Positions 1 to 9,360 of a stretch of 12,449 bases of DNA are shown here, in pieces. The DNA comes from a bacterium (GTDB lineage Bacteria > Zixibacteria > MSB-5A5 > GN15 > FEB-12). Every line of letters begins with the position of its first letter. Position 1 is the first letter of the stretch. A program made the position numbers and the translations under genes. The notes beneath the pieces were generated by a model. That model worked only from the letters and a program-made list of their open reading frames with translations, searched no databases and was not told the origin of the DNA. Location of the stretch: assembly GCA_030629485.1 (NCBI GenBank), contig DAOVOW010000023.1, positions 1 through 12,449 on the forward strand, read 5' to 3'.

Positions 1-1388
1 GTCATCGACTTCGGCGATTCATGCAAGTGCTTGCGGGTGTGATCATCCATGCGCTCCCGACCGTGGAACGTCAGATAAATCAGCCGGAACATATAGAAAG
101 CGGTCAAGCCGGCCGTAACAAAACCAATCACCCACAGCAGCGGATGACCGTACGGCGACGAGAACGATTTCCACAGGATTTCATCCTTCGAGAAGAAACC
201 GCTGAACCCGGGTATTCCGGAGATAGTCAGGGTAGCGATCAGCATGGTGGCATACGTAATCGGGACGTACTTCTTGAGACCACCCATTTTGCGCATGTCC
301 TGCTCGTTTGACATAGCGTGAATAACGGAACCGGCGGCCAGGAAGAGCAGCGCCTTGAAGAAAGCGTGAGTCATCAGGTGAAATATCCCGGCCGTGAAGG
401 AAGCCACGCCGCACGCCAGGAACATGTATCCGAGTTGGCTGACCGTAGAGTAGGCCAGCACTCGTTTGATATCGTTCTGGGCGAGACCGATAGTTGCTGC
501 AAACAACGCTGTCGCGCCGCCGATGATCGCTACCACCATCAGGGCGTCCGGCGCCATAAGGTACAGCACGTTGCTGCGTGCAATCATGTAAACACCGGCG
601 GTGACCATCGTGGCCGCGTGTATAAGGGCCGACACCGGCGTGGGACCTTCCATGGCGTCCGGTAACCAGACATACAGCGGTATCTGCGCCGACTTACCGA
701 TGGCGCCGACAAACAAGAGCAAGCAGACTGCTGTGATCAGCGCGCCCCCGACCACGAACATCTCAGGAGCCGTTTGCATCACCGTCCGGAAGTCCAGCGA
801 ACCAACTTGCCAGAAGATGATGAACATACCGATCAGAAAACCGAAGTCGCCGATTCGATTGACGATGAACGCCTTCACACCGGCATCCGACGCCGACTGT
901 TTTTCGTACCAAAATCCGATCAGCAAGTACGAACACAGCCCCACACCTTCCCAACCGACGAACATGAACAGGTAGTTGTCGGCCAGGACCAACACCAGCA
1001 TGGAGAACATGAACAGGTTCATATACGTGAAGTACCGCCCGAAGCACGGATCGCGGTGCATGTAGCCGATTGAGTATATGTGGATCAGGAAGCCGACGCC
1101 GGTGACTACGAGAATCATCACCGCTGAAAGCGGGTCCAGCAGGAATCCAATGTTGGCGTGTAATGATCCGGCCGATATCCACGGAAAGAGGACTTGTTCA
1201 ATCACCCGTGCCTCGACGGGGAGTCCCTTTAGTTCGAAAAACAGCAACAAAGACACGATGAACGACAACCCGACCGTGGTGCAAGCCACGAACGAAACCA
1301 CTGGTCGCGGCAACCGACCCAGCAGGAGACCGTTAATCAGGAAACCTACCAGCGGCAGAATCGGCACCAGGAACAAGTACTCAAACAT
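1..1388 (-). CDS. nuoL: NADH-quinone oxidoreductase subunit L (NuoL), 3'-truncated by window edge
   Basis: Large antiporter-like membrane subunit at the distal end of the complex I membrane arm, taking part in proton pumping. Reading from the ATG at 1388 gives 462 residues with no stop before the left edge. The last residues read in frame are HESPKSM, typical of the NuoL region after TM12, so roughly the last quarter or more (including the long lateral helix) lies outside. The protein opens MFEYLFLVPILPLVGF and carries FVGWEGVGLCSYLLIG near residues 143-158, with the conserved pumping glutamate at E147. Further on come VKAFIVNRIGDFGFLIG (about 171-187) and an SALIHAATMVTAG motif, both hallmarks of the Mrp/ND5 family. 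The start lies 12 bp after the nuoK stop, with an AAGAAG-like weak ribosome site. Neighbouring nuoK and gene order support NuoL rather than NuoM or an MrpA-type antiporter. Confidence 0.96.
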   Translation of the reverse strand, partial: MFEYLFLVPILPLVGFLINGLLLGRLPRPVVSFVACTTVGLSFIVSLLLFFELKGLPVEARVIEQVLFPWISAGSLHANIGFLLDPLSAVMILVVTGVGFLIHIYSIGYMHRDPCFGRYFTYMNLFMFSMLVLVLADNYLFMFVGWEGVGLCSYLLIGFWYEKQSASDAGVKAFIVNRIGDFGFLIGMFIIFWQVGSLDFRTVMQTAPEMFVVGGALITAVCLLLFVGAIGKSAQIPLYVWLPDAMEGPTPVSALIHAATMVTAGVYMIARSNVLYLMAPDALMVVAIIGGATALFAATIGLAQNDIKRVLAYSTVSQLGYMFLACGVASFTAGIFHLMTHAFFKALLFLAAGSVIHAMSNEQDMRKMGGLKKYVPITYATMLIATLTISGIPGFSGFFSKDEILWKSFSSPYGHPLLWVIGFVTAGLTAFYMFRLIYLTFHGRERMDDHTRKHLHESPKSM

Positions 1389-1400
1389 ACAGCTTCTTAC

Positions 1401-1703
1401 CTACCACTTCAAAATGCTGAATCGGTCGATGTTCATAGTCTCGCGGTTGCGGTAGATCGTTATCACCATGGCCAATCCCACCGCCGCCTCGGCCGCCGCC
1501 ACCGTCAGCACGAGAAAAACAATCACATGGCCGTCGACCACATTCAAGGCTCGCGAGAAGGCGATCAGGGCAAGGTTGGCGGCATTCAACATCAACTCGA
1601 CACACATGAAGAGTATGATGATGTTGCGTGAAATCATCACGCCGACAGTGCCAATACCGAAAAGCACCACCGCGACAATCAGGAAGGCCGGGATCGTTAC
1701 CAT
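1401..1703 (-). CDS. nuoK: NADH-quinone oxidoreductase subunit K (NuoK)
   Basis: Small three-helix membrane subunit of complex I (ND4L homologue), part of the proton-transfer path in the membrane arm. The 100-residue length is exactly typical. Two buried glutamates needed for pumping are visible: E36 in [11 protein letters not shown] on helix 2 and E72 in [10 protein letters not shown] on helix 3, at the same numbers as in the E. coli protein as I recall it. The ATG directly follows the nuoJ stop (TAAATG), and GAGGTG at the end of nuoJ lies about 9 bases upstream as a good Shine-Dalgarno site. Translation is therefore probably coupled to nuoJ. nuoL begins 12 bp downstream. No anomalies were seen. 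Confidence 0.97.
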   Translation of the reverse strand: MVTIPAFLIVAVVLFGIGTVGVMISRNIIILFMCVELMLNAANLALIAFSRALNVVDGHVIVFLVLTVAAAEAAVGLAMVITIYRNRETMNIDRFSILKW

Positions 1704-2287
<584 letters not shown>

Positions 2288-2291
<4 letters not shown>

Positions 2292-2794
2292 TTCGTTTTG
2301 TCCGTCACTCCATACACTCTTCGAACCCGCCGGTAAATCCGCTTGAAGGGATTGTCCTGACGCGGGTGCGGCACCAACATCTGCTCTTTGGTCCAGATGA
2401 ATGAGTTGCGATCGTAATCGGAAAACTCGTAGTCCTGTCCTAGGAAGATCGCTTCCTCCGGGCAGGCCTCTTCACAAAAGCCGCAGAAGATGCACCGCAG
2501 CAGGTTGATCTCATACATCTCTGCCCGTCGTTCACCATTTTCCGTTTGCTCCGGTTCCATGTAAATAGCGTCAGCCGGACAGGCGGCGGCGCAAAGACCA
2601 CAACAAACACATCGCTCGGTGCCGTCATCATACCGTTCGAGATAATGCCGTCCTCGATAACGCGGCGTCATCGGTTTCTTGCGCGCTGGATAATCAAGCG
2701 TTACCGGCTTCTTGAAAAGGTGCTTCAGGGTCACAACGAAACCCAACGGCATCTTGAAGATGACATGTCCGAACGCTTTCAATATCTCTTTCAT
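2288..2794 (-). CDS. nuoI: NADH-quinone oxidoreductase subunit I (NuoI), 2x[4Fe-4S] ferredoxin
   Basis: Peripheral-arm subunit that carries clusters N6a and N6b and passes electrons from NuoG towards N2 in NuoB. Both ferredoxin motifs are complete: C62-x2-C65-x2-C68-x3-C72-P and C101-x2-C104-x2-C107-x3-C111-P. The amphipathic N-terminus (MKEILKAFGHVIFKMPLGF) that rests on the membrane and NuoH is present, as is the GQDYEFSDYDR segment after the second motif. The 168-residue length is normal. The start is 25 bp after the nuoH stop, with AAAGGT about 9-10 bases upstream. The end overlaps nuoJ by 4 bp. All eight cysteines are in place, so the protein should be functional. Confidence 0.98.
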
Positions 2795-2819
2795 TGCAGC
2801 AATACCTTTAGCCGTAACA

Positions 2820-3803
2820 TCACAACATCACCAGCGCCGCCGTTACCATCGTGTTCAACAACGCCAGCGGGAACAGTACTTTCCACCCGAAGGCCATCAA
2901 CTGGTCATAGCGGAACCGAGGGAAAGTCGCCCGTAGCCAGATATAGAAAAACATAAACAAAAATACCTTCAGAATAAACCATACCACCGGTGGCAAGTAG
3001 GGACCCTGCCAACCGCCGAAGAAGAGCGTCGCCCCCACCGCCGACACCGCCAGCATGTTGGCGTACTCACCCATGAAGAACATAGCGAATCGCATTGATG
3101 AGTATTCGGTGTGGTATCCGCCCACAAGTTCAGACTCAGCCTCGGGCATGTCAAACGGCAGGCGGTTGGTCTCCGCGATAGCGCAAGTAAGATACAGTAT
3201 GAAGCCTAACGGTTGCCTCCAGATGAACCAGTCACCAACCGAAGCCTGCTGCTCGACCAGTTCGCGCAGCGACAGCGTGTTGGCCACCAGGATGACGCCG
3301 ATAATCGACAGGCCGTAGCCAACCTCATACGAAATCATCTGCGCCGAGGAGCGAATGCCACCCATCAGCGAATACTTGGATCCCGACGACCAGCCAGCCA
3401 AGACGATGCCGTACACCCCCAGCGAGGTGACGGCAAGAATAAACAGAATGCCGATGTTCAAATCCGACCCGACCATCTTGATCTGCCGACCGAACAATTC
3501 AATGTCGGCGCCAAACGGCACCACTATGAACGTCAGCAGCGCCGGGACAAACGAAACCAAAGGCGCCAACCCCCAGGTTATCCGCTCGACACGATTGGGG
3601 ACGATGTCCTCTTTGAAGATGAGCTTGACGGCGTCGGCAATCGGCTGCAAGAGGCCGTAGGGTCCTGCGTAGGTCGGTCCCACGCGATGTTGCAACCTGG
3701 CGACGACTTTTCGCTCCATGTAGGTGGCATAGGCACAGCCGGTCAAAACGGCCGCCATGATTACCATGACCTTGAGCGATGATATCAGAACGATTTCCAA
3801 CAT
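2820..3803 (-). CDS. nuoH: NADH-quinone oxidoreductase subunit H (NuoH)
   Basis: Membrane subunit (ND1 homologue) that forms the quinone entry channel and the joint between the two arms of complex I. Family signatures are intact: ERKVVARLQHRVGP (30-43), GWSSGSKYSLMGGIRSSAQM (137-156), ETNRLPFDMPEAESELVGGY (211-230) followed by HTEYSSM, and the carboxylate-rich E-channel residues including E211, D218, E221, E223, E225 and E246. The 327-residue length and about eight hydrophobic helices are typical. The ATG is four bases after the nuoG stop, and AAGGTGG at the end of nuoG can serve as the ribosome site. A 25-bp gap separates it from nuoI. No irregularity was seen. Confidence 0.98.
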   Translation of the reverse strand: MLEIVLISSLKVMVIMAAVLTGCAYATYMERKVVARLQHRVGPTYAGPYGLLQPIADAVKLIFKEDIVPNRVERITWGLAPLVSFVPALLTFIVVPFGADIELFGRQIKMVGSDLNIGILFILAVTSLGVYGIVLAGWSSGSKYSLMGGIRSSAQMISYEVGYGLSIIGVILVANTLSLRELVEQQASVGDWFIWRQPLGFILYLTCAIAETNRLPFDMPEAESELVGGYHTEYSSMRFAMFFMGEYANMLAVSAVGATLFFGGWQGPYLPPVVWFILKVFLFMFFYIWLRATFPRFRYDQLMAFGWKVLFPLALLNTMVTAALVML

Positions 3804-3807
3804 GCCG

Positions 3808-6372
3808 CTACTCGTCCACCTTGCTTATCTTGACTCGGTCCACTCGGACCTTGCGTCTCAAGAGCGAGGTTACCGGGGTGGTATAGAAGTTCCGCGGTAT
3901 CTTCACCGTGTCGTCCTTGATCCAATTCGATATCTTAACCGGCAGGATCAGTTTGCCGCTCTCCGATTCCACTCGGATAGGATCGCCGTCGGCAAGCTTG
4001 TACTCGTCCGCGACACTCGGAGAGAGTTCAATGTAGGCCTCACCAACAAAGTTGGCGAGCGAGGAAGCTTTCTCACTCAAGTGGCTAAAGTGATGCGGAT
4101 CATCCATCACAAACAACGGGTGGCGGTACTCATCACCCGGCAACCCGTTAGATGCGCGCACCTCCAGGAATTTGTCCGGCAGTGATAAATCCTCTTCCGC
4201 TTTCAACAGGCGTTCCACTTCGGGGCGAAGATCGTCGGTCGACTCGTAAAGCGTGACACCAAACTTCTCTGCCACTTCCTGGACGATCTCAAACCCCGAT
4301 CTGGACTGGCCAATCGGCTTCAGCGCCGCCCGCGTCGTTTGGGTCCTGCCTTCGAGATTGATATACGACCCGTCGTACTCAGCCCAGGAGGATAGCGGCA
4401 ACACAACGTCGGCCAGGGCGGTTGTTTGCGTCTCGAACAGATCACACGCAACCACGAAATCCAGTTTCTCGATACTTGCTTTTGCGAACGTCCTGTCCGG
4501 ATAGAGCATTATCGGATTGGCGCCCAGTATGAATAGCCCGTCGATCTCTTCCTTCTTCATCAGGGCAAGCATAGCATCGGTGTTGTGCGCCTCAGAATCA
4601 GGGAAGTTTCCCCACAGAGCTTCTAACTCTTTCCTGATGCGATCACGCGGCACCGGCATCAAACCGAGCTGTTCAGCACCCCGTGAATTGGCATAGTAAG
4701 CGGGCACCGCCAATTGACCCTTCTGCCTCACTCCCAACAGACGATCGAGATTGGCCACGGCCGCTGCGATCCGTTCCCGCTCGACGGAGCGTGTCACCAA
4801 TTCACCGATCAGGAACGTTACTTTACGACCTTCGGCGATCGCGCGAGCCACCGTCATCAGGTCATCCGGCGCCACCCCGCAGGCAGTCGCCGTTTCAGCC
4901 AACGTTGACGGAGCTATCACTTGCATCAGCTCTGATGCCGCTGGGGCATCGACGAGGCTTCCCTCCATTGCCGCGAGGCAGAGTCCGTTGATCAACAGTT
5001 CGTCCGTGCCTGCTTTGTATACTAACTCAAGCTCGGCCACGTCGGCTGACTTGACTGCGTACGGGTTGATCGAGAATATCCTGGCGCGTCCGGAATTGTA
5101 CGCTTTGTGCAGCCTGAGATACTCGTTGCGATGCTCGTTGATCATGTCGGAACCGAAGACGACGATCACATCGGAATCGTCGATGTCGGCGATGGAGAAC
5201 TTCTGACGACACAGCGCGCCAAAGACAGATTCGGCGGCCGGAAGCATTTTGTAATCCTGACGGAAGTCGATATTGTTAGAGTTTAGAACGGTTCGGAAGA
5301 ACTTGGAAAAACAGTAGAGCGAGTTATTATCAAGGTTCGGCGCGGCCAGACCACCGATACAAACCCCGCCCTTTTTCTCCTTGATCGCGGAGAAGCGTTG
5401 GTGGATGATACCAAGAGCTTCGTCCCAGGTCGCTTCAACCTGTTTGCCTTCTTTCTTGACCAACGGTGTCTTCAACCGCTCCGGCGAGTTCACCATCTGG
5501 TAGCCATACCGCGTCACGTCAGCCAGCCAACCATCATCGATATCGTCATGGCACAACGACTGCACTCGGTAGATATGGTTCTTGTGCGGATCCTTGTAGA
5601 ACAGGATGTTGGTCCCGGAACTGGTGAAGTTGCATATTGAGGGAGCTGTCGCAGTCAACCACACCCGAATCTTGTAGCGCCATTCCTCACTGGTCAAGGC
5701 GCCCACGGGGCAAATCTCGGTTAGATTGCCGGAGAACGGATTGGTTACCTGTATTCCGGGCGCCGCACCAATCTCGGCGATATTGCCACGTTCGTAGACA
5801 CCGAGGTCGTACTCTCCAAACGCTTCCTTGTTGGCACGGACACACTTGTAGCAAAGGATACAACGATTGCGGTTGAGGATGATCTCCGGCCCGATCTTGA
5901 GATCATCGAAAGTAGTCGTCATTCCGTCGTCGACGAAACGATTCTTCTGAAAATCAAACCGGCTGTCATCGATGCCGTGCGCCACGACAAGATTCTGAAG
6001 CGTGCACTCCCCACCTTTATCACAGGTAGGACAATCAAGGGGGTGATTGAGCAATAGGAATTCCAACACCGCCCGACGACCTTTCAACACCTTGTCGCTG
6101 TTGGTTCGGACGACCATACCGTCCATAGCCTCAGTTGCGCAGGACACTTCCAGCTTGGGTCGTTTCTCGATCTCAACATAACACATGCGGCAAGCGCCGA
6201 CCGATTTCAATTTGGGATGCCAGCAAAAGGTGGGTATATCGATACCCATCTCTTTGGCTGCAATCAGAACACTGGTACCGCGAGGCACGGTTGTCTCACG
6301 ACCATCGATAGTAAGCGTCACCGTGTCGGGCTTCGTTTCAGCCGGAGCGTTCTTTTTGATATCTTCCGCCAT
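3808..6372 (-). CDS. nuoG: NADH-quinone oxidoreductase subunit G (NuoG), lacking the N7 cluster motif
   Basis: Largest peripheral-arm subunit, relaying electrons from NuoF to NuoI through its Fe-S clusters. The N-terminal [2Fe-2S] domain has C50, C61, C64 and C78 (N1b). The His-Cys domain has H110-x3-C114-x2-C117-x5-C123 (N5). The following [4Fe-4S] site has C171, C174, C177 and C221-P (N4). From about residue 240 comes a degenerate molybdopterin-oxidoreductase-type domain, then a dinucleotide-binding-like C-terminal domain around 770-850. In the extra cluster site (N7) only C247 remains. The other expected cysteines are replaced (about T250, T254 and A284), so N7 is probably absent. The 854-residue length is within the wide bacterial range. 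The start is 11 bp after nuoF with only a poor Shine-Dalgarno match; MAEDIKK leads directly into the ferredoxin fold. nuoH follows after 4 bp. Confidence 0.97.
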   Translation of the reverse strand: MAEDIKKNAPAETKPDTVTLTIDGRETTVPRGTSVLIAAKEMGIDIPTFCWHPKLKSVGACRMCYVEIEKRPKLEVSCATEAMDGMVVRTNSDKVLKGRRAVLEFLLLNHPLDCPTCDKGGECTLQNLVVAHGIDDSRFDFQKNRFVDDGMTTTFDDLKIGPEIILNRNRCILCYKCVRANKEAFGEYDLGVYERGNIAEIGAAPGIQVTNPFSGNLTEICPVGALTSEEWRYKIRVWLTATAPSICNFTSSGTNILFYKDPHKNHIYRVQSLCHDDIDDGWLADVTRYGYQMVNSPERLKTPLVKKEGKQVEATWDEALGIIHQRFSAIKEKKGGVCIGGLAAPNLDNNSLYCFSKFFRTVLNSNNIDFRQDYKMLPAAESVFGALCRQKFSIADIDDSDVIVVFGSDMINEHRNEYLRLHKAYNSGRARIFSINPYAVKSADVAELELVYKAGTDELLINGLCLAAMEGSLVDAPAASELMQVIAPSTLAETATACGVAPDDLMTVARAIAEGRKVTFLIGELVTRSVERERIAAAVANLDRLLGVRQKGQLAVPAYYANSRGAEQLGLMPVPRDRIRKELEALWGNFPDSEAHNTDAMLALMKKEEIDGLFILGANPIMLYPDRTFAKASIEKLDFVVACDLFETQTTALADVVLPLSSWAEYDGSYINLEGRTQTTRAALKPIGQSRSGFEIVQEVAEKFGVTLYESTDDLRPEVERLLKAEEDLSLPDKFLEVRASNGLPGDEYRHPLFVMDDPHHFSHLSEKASSLANFVGEAYIELSPSVADEYKLADGDPIRVESESGKLILPVKISNWIKDDTVKIPRNFYTTPVTSLLRRKVRVDRVKISKVDE

Positions 6373-6383
6373 ACTACGTCACA

Positions 6384-7718
6384 CTAAAAGGCAAACTCCG
6401 ATTTCACGAGACACTTTTTCTGGTCGATGTGGTACTGCCACTCATCGCGCCAGTGTTTGATCGCGGACTGGATCGGCATCACGGCCGCATCGCCAAGTGG
6501 ACAAACCGTGCGGCCCAGAATGTTCTCGCAAATCTCTTCGATCTTCTCGATATCGCCGGGCCGACCCAGGCCCGCCTCGATACGACTTATGATCTGTTCC
6601 AGCCAGGCAGTTCCTTCGCGACAAGGGGTACACTTACCGCAGGATTCATGTCGATAGAAATGGATCAGCTTCTTGATCGCCCAAACGATACAGGTGTCCT
6701 CGTTGAACACTATGACCGCCCCGCTCCCTAACATGGATCCGGCTTCGACAAGCGACTCGTAGTCGAGCTTCACGTCAATCATGTCCGGCGTGAGAAACGG
6801 CGTCGATGATCCACCCGGTATGACGCCTTTGAGTTTTCGGTCGCCGCGGATGCCGTTGCCGTAAGCGGGGTCGTAGATCAGTTTCTTGAGCGAGAAACCC
6901 AACTCGACCTCGTAGTTGCCCGGCCGGTTGACATGACCACTCAGGGAGAAAATCTTTGTGCCCGACGACTTCTCAGTACCCAGCGAACGATACCATTCGG
7001 CGCCGCGGTTGATTATGTGCGGCACCGTGGCCAGACTTTCGACGTTGTTCACGATGGTCGGACAGGCATAGAGCCCGGCAATGGCCGGGAAGGGCGGTCG
7101 AATCCGCGACATGCCGCGCTCGCCCTCCAGCGAATTCAACAGCGACGTCTCTTCACCACATATATAAGCGCCGCCACCGGTGTGCACGATCATGTCGAGG
7201 TCATAGCCACTGTCGTGGATGTTCTTGCCCAGATGCCCACGAGCATACGCTTCTTCCTTCGCCTTTTCCATCATCTCGGCGCAGTGTCCGAACTCACCGC
7301 GGATGTAGATAAACATCAGGTGGCACCCGATAGCATACGCCCCGATCGCCATGCCCTCGATGATACCATGGGGGTCGCGTTCCATCAGCACCCGATCTTT
7401 ACAGGTGCCCGGCTCCGACTCATCGGCATTGCAGATCAGATAACGCGGCTTGGTGGAGTCTTTGGGTACAAAACCCCATTTCACACCGGTTGGGAATCCG
7501 GCGCCACCACGACCGCGAATGCCGGACTTCTTGACCTCTTCGATCACTTCAGTCGGCGACATCGTACTCAGGACTTTCTTCCAGGCCCGGTAGCCGCCGT
7601 GCGTCTCATACGTTTCAACCTTGGGTTGATCGGGGTCTTCGACATACTTGAACAGATGCAGCTTCTCATTGTCGACTGCTTCTTTCGCGTTGGTGATGAC
7701 CGGAGAGTAAAACGTCAT
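6384..7718 (-). CDS. nuoF: NADH-quinone oxidoreductase subunit F (NuoF), NADH- and FMN-binding
   Basis: Catalytic subunit that oxidises NADH at FMN and holds cluster N3. The glycine-rich nucleotide site GIRGRGGAGFPTGVKWG spans 66-82. CNADESEPGTCKDR (96-109) and the GGGAYICGEETSLLNSLEGE segment (181-200) form the FMN/NADH pocket. The [4Fe-4S] N3 ligands are C360-x2-C363-x2-C366 (ESCGKCTPCREGT) and C406. The 444-residue length is normal. The ATG overlaps the nuoE stop as ATGA, with AGAGGC just upstream, so translation is likely coupled. With NuoE and NuoG it makes the NADH dehydrogenase module. HoxF or formate dehydrogenase beta homologues share these motifs, but the setting fixes the identity. 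Confidence 0.98.
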   Translation of the reverse strand: MTFYSPVITNAKEAVDNEKLHLFKYVEDPDQPKVETYETHGGYRAWKKVLSTMSPTEVIEEVKKSGIRGRGGAGFPTGVKWGFVPKDSTKPRYLICNADESEPGTCKDRVLMERDPHGIIEGMAIGAYAIGCHLMFIYIRGEFGHCAEMMEKAKEEAYARGHLGKNIHDSGYDLDMIVHTGGGAYICGEETSLLNSLEGERGMSRIRPPFPAIAGLYACPTIVNNVESLATVPHIINRGAEWYRSLGTEKSSGTKIFSLSGHVNRPGNYEVELGFSLKKLIYDPAYGNGIRGDRKLKGVIPGGSSTPFLTPDMIDVKLDYESLVEAGSMLGSGAVIVFNEDTCIVWAIKKLIHFYRHESCGKCTPCREGTAWLEQIISRIEAGLGRPGDIEKIEEICENILGRTVCPLGDAAVMPIQSAIKHWRDEWQYHIDQKKCLVKSEFAF

Positions 7719-8191
7719 GCCTCTGACCTCAACTGCTGAAGGATCGCATCAACCTTTTCCGGCGTGAGGTTTTCATAGTAGTCATGATTGATCTGCATCA
7801 TCGGCGCTGTCGCGCACGAACCCAGACATTCCACTGAGATCAATGTAAACAAACCATCCTGAGTTGTGTCACCCTTCTTGATTCCTAACTTGTCCTCAAG
7901 GTAGGCAATCAGCGAATCAGCGCCCAACAGCGAGCAGGAGATATTGTGACAAACCTGTATCAGATACTTGCCCACCGGTTGCTTGGGGAACATGGTGTAG
8001 AATGTCGCCGCCTCGGCAATCTCCAGAATCGGAACGCCTATGATCTGGGATATCTCCCGGTAAACATCGTCGTTCAAGTGCCCTACCTGTCGATAGGCGA
8101 CCGTCAATGCCGGCAGAACAGCCGACTTGCGCTGAGGGTATTGCGCCTGCTTATCTTTGATGCGTTGAACTGATTCCTGCGTGAGAATCAT
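7715..8191 (-). CDS. nuoE: NADH-quinone oxidoreductase subunit E (NuoE), [2Fe-2S] protein
   Basis: Thioredoxin-fold subunit carrying the off-path [2Fe-2S] cluster N1a next to the FMN of NuoF. With the ATG at 8191 the protein has 158 residues, the usual family size. The ligands are C81-x4-C86 (VCHNISC) and C122-x3-C126 (ECLGSCATAP). The N-terminal helical region and the TFYTMFPKQPVGKY segment (63-76) are typical. An upstream in-frame ATG at 8236 would add 15 residues (MRHWVHRHCAG...) inside nuoD with no family resemblance. I prefer 8191 because it forms an ATGA overlap with the nuoD stop and has GGGAGAAG about 8 bases upstream, a strong ribosome site. The 3' end overlaps nuoF by 4 bp. Confidence 0.97.
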   Translation of the reverse strand: MILTQESVQRIKDKQAQYPQRKSAVLPALTVAYRQVGHLNDDVYREISQIIGVPILEIAEAATFYTMFPKQPVGKYLIQVCHNISCSLLGADSLIAYLEDKLGIKKGDTTQDGLFTLISVECLGSCATAPMMQINHDYYENLTPEKVDAILQQLRSEA

Positions 8192-9360
8192 CGATCCACT
8201 TCTCCCAGCACAATGTCTATGGACCCAATGGCGCACACAACGTCGGAGAACATGCCGCCCTCCACCAATCGCGGCAGCGAAGCCAAATTTATGAACGACG
8301 GCGGGCGGACTCGCACCCGGCGCGGTCTGTTACTGCCGTCACCGGTGATCAAGAATCCGAACTCACCTTTGGGCGATTCAATAGCCTGATAGACCGAACC
8401 GACCGGTGCCTTGAAACCTTCGGTGATAATCTTGAAATGGAAAATCATCGATTCCATTTTGTACAGCACGTCTTCCTTGGGCGGCAGCACCACCCCCGGT
8501 ACTCGGGCGCGATAGGGACCTTCCGGCATACCGTCAAGAGCCTGGTTGATAATCCGTAGCGACTGCCGGATTTCCTTCAGCCGCAGCAGATAGCGATCGT
8601 AGGCGTCGCCGTTCTTGCCGTACGCAATCTCGAAATCGAAATTCTCATAACCGCTGTATGGATTCGCTTTGCGCAAGTCATGCTTGACCCCACTCCCGCG
8701 CAGCATCGGCCCCGACAGCGACCACGCAATAGCGTCTTCGGCCGATATGACAGCCACGTTGCGGGTGCGATTAATGAAGATTTCGTTATTGGTCAGCAGG
8801 TTCTCATAATCAGCTAAGCCCTCGTTGACCTGCTTGACGACGCGGCGCACTTTCTTATCAAAATCGACCGGTAACTCATGGGCCAGCCCGCCGATGCGAA
8901 TATAGCTGGTCATCATTCGCTGACCGCCGCACGCTTCGTAAACGTCGATGATAGATTCACGGTCCCGAAAGGTATACAGAAGCATGGACATAGCGCCGAG
9001 ATCGATCGAATGCGTGCCCAACCAGACCAGGTGTGATTTTATCCGAGTCAGTTCGGCGAGACAAACACGAGCCCACTGCACTTTCTCCGGCACCTCGATA
9101 TCCATCAGTTTCTCCACCGCCAGGCAGTAACCGAGGTTGTTCGACATCGGCGCCAGATAATCCATGCGATCGGTGCAGACCAGCGCCTGGTAGTAGAGTT
9201 TTGACTCCATTGTCTTCTCAATGCCGGTATGGAGATACCCCACCACTGGTGTGACCTTGACCACTCGCTCACCGTCGAGCTCCACCACCACCCGCAGGAC
9301 GCCATGCGTAGAGGGATGTTGCGGCCCCATATTGAGGGTGACAGTTCTCTGCTCGGGCAT
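8188..9360 (-). CDS. nuoD: NADH-quinone oxidoreductase subunit D (NuoD), 49-kDa quinone-site subunit
   Basis: Forms the quinone-reduction cavity with NuoB and is related to the large subunit of NiFe hydrogenases. From the ATG at 9360 the protein has 390 residues. MGPQHPSTHGVLR (11-23) supplies the quinone-site loop with H19, and CTDRMDYLAP (62-71) supplies Y68. The 49-residue spacing between H19 and Y68 matches the recalled His38/Tyr87 pair of Thermus Nqo4. The C-terminus IGSIDIVLGEVDR is canonical. An in-frame ATG at 9396 would add 12 residues inside nuoC and lacks support. The ATG at 9360 shares its A with the nuoC stop (TAATG) and has GAGGTG 8 bases upstream. It is not fused to NuoC, unlike in E. 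coli. Confidence 0.97.
   Translation of the reverse strand: MPEQRTVTLNMGPQHPSTHGVLRVVVELDGERVVKVTPVVGYLHTGIEKTMESKLYYQALVCTDRMDYLAPMSNNLGYCLAVEKLMDIEVPEKVQWARVCLAELTRIKSHLVWLGTHSIDLGAMSMLLYTFRDRESIIDVYEACGGQRMMTSYIRIGGLAHELPVDFDKKVRRVVKQVNEGLADYENLLTNNEIFINRTRNVAVISAEDAIAWSLSGPMLRGSGVKHDLRKANPYSGYENFDFEIAYGKNGDAYDRYLLRLKEIRQSLRIINQALDGMPEGPYRARVPGVVLPPKEDVLYKMESMIFHFKIITEGFKAPVGSVYQAIESPKGEFGFLITGDGSNRPRRVRVRPPSFINLASLPRLVEGGMFSDVVCAIGSIDIVLGEVDR

Noticed and set aside
6933..7739. 268-codon plus-strand frame opposite nuoF
   Set aside because: It is a shadow frame of a highly conserved gene, and its translation shows no recognisable domain.
8192..8236. Longer nuoE start at 8236
   Set aside because: The added residues (MRHWVHRHCAGRSGS) lie inside nuoD, do not resemble NuoE N-termini and have no good ribosome site; the ATGA overlap at 8191 with GGGAGAAG upstream is better.
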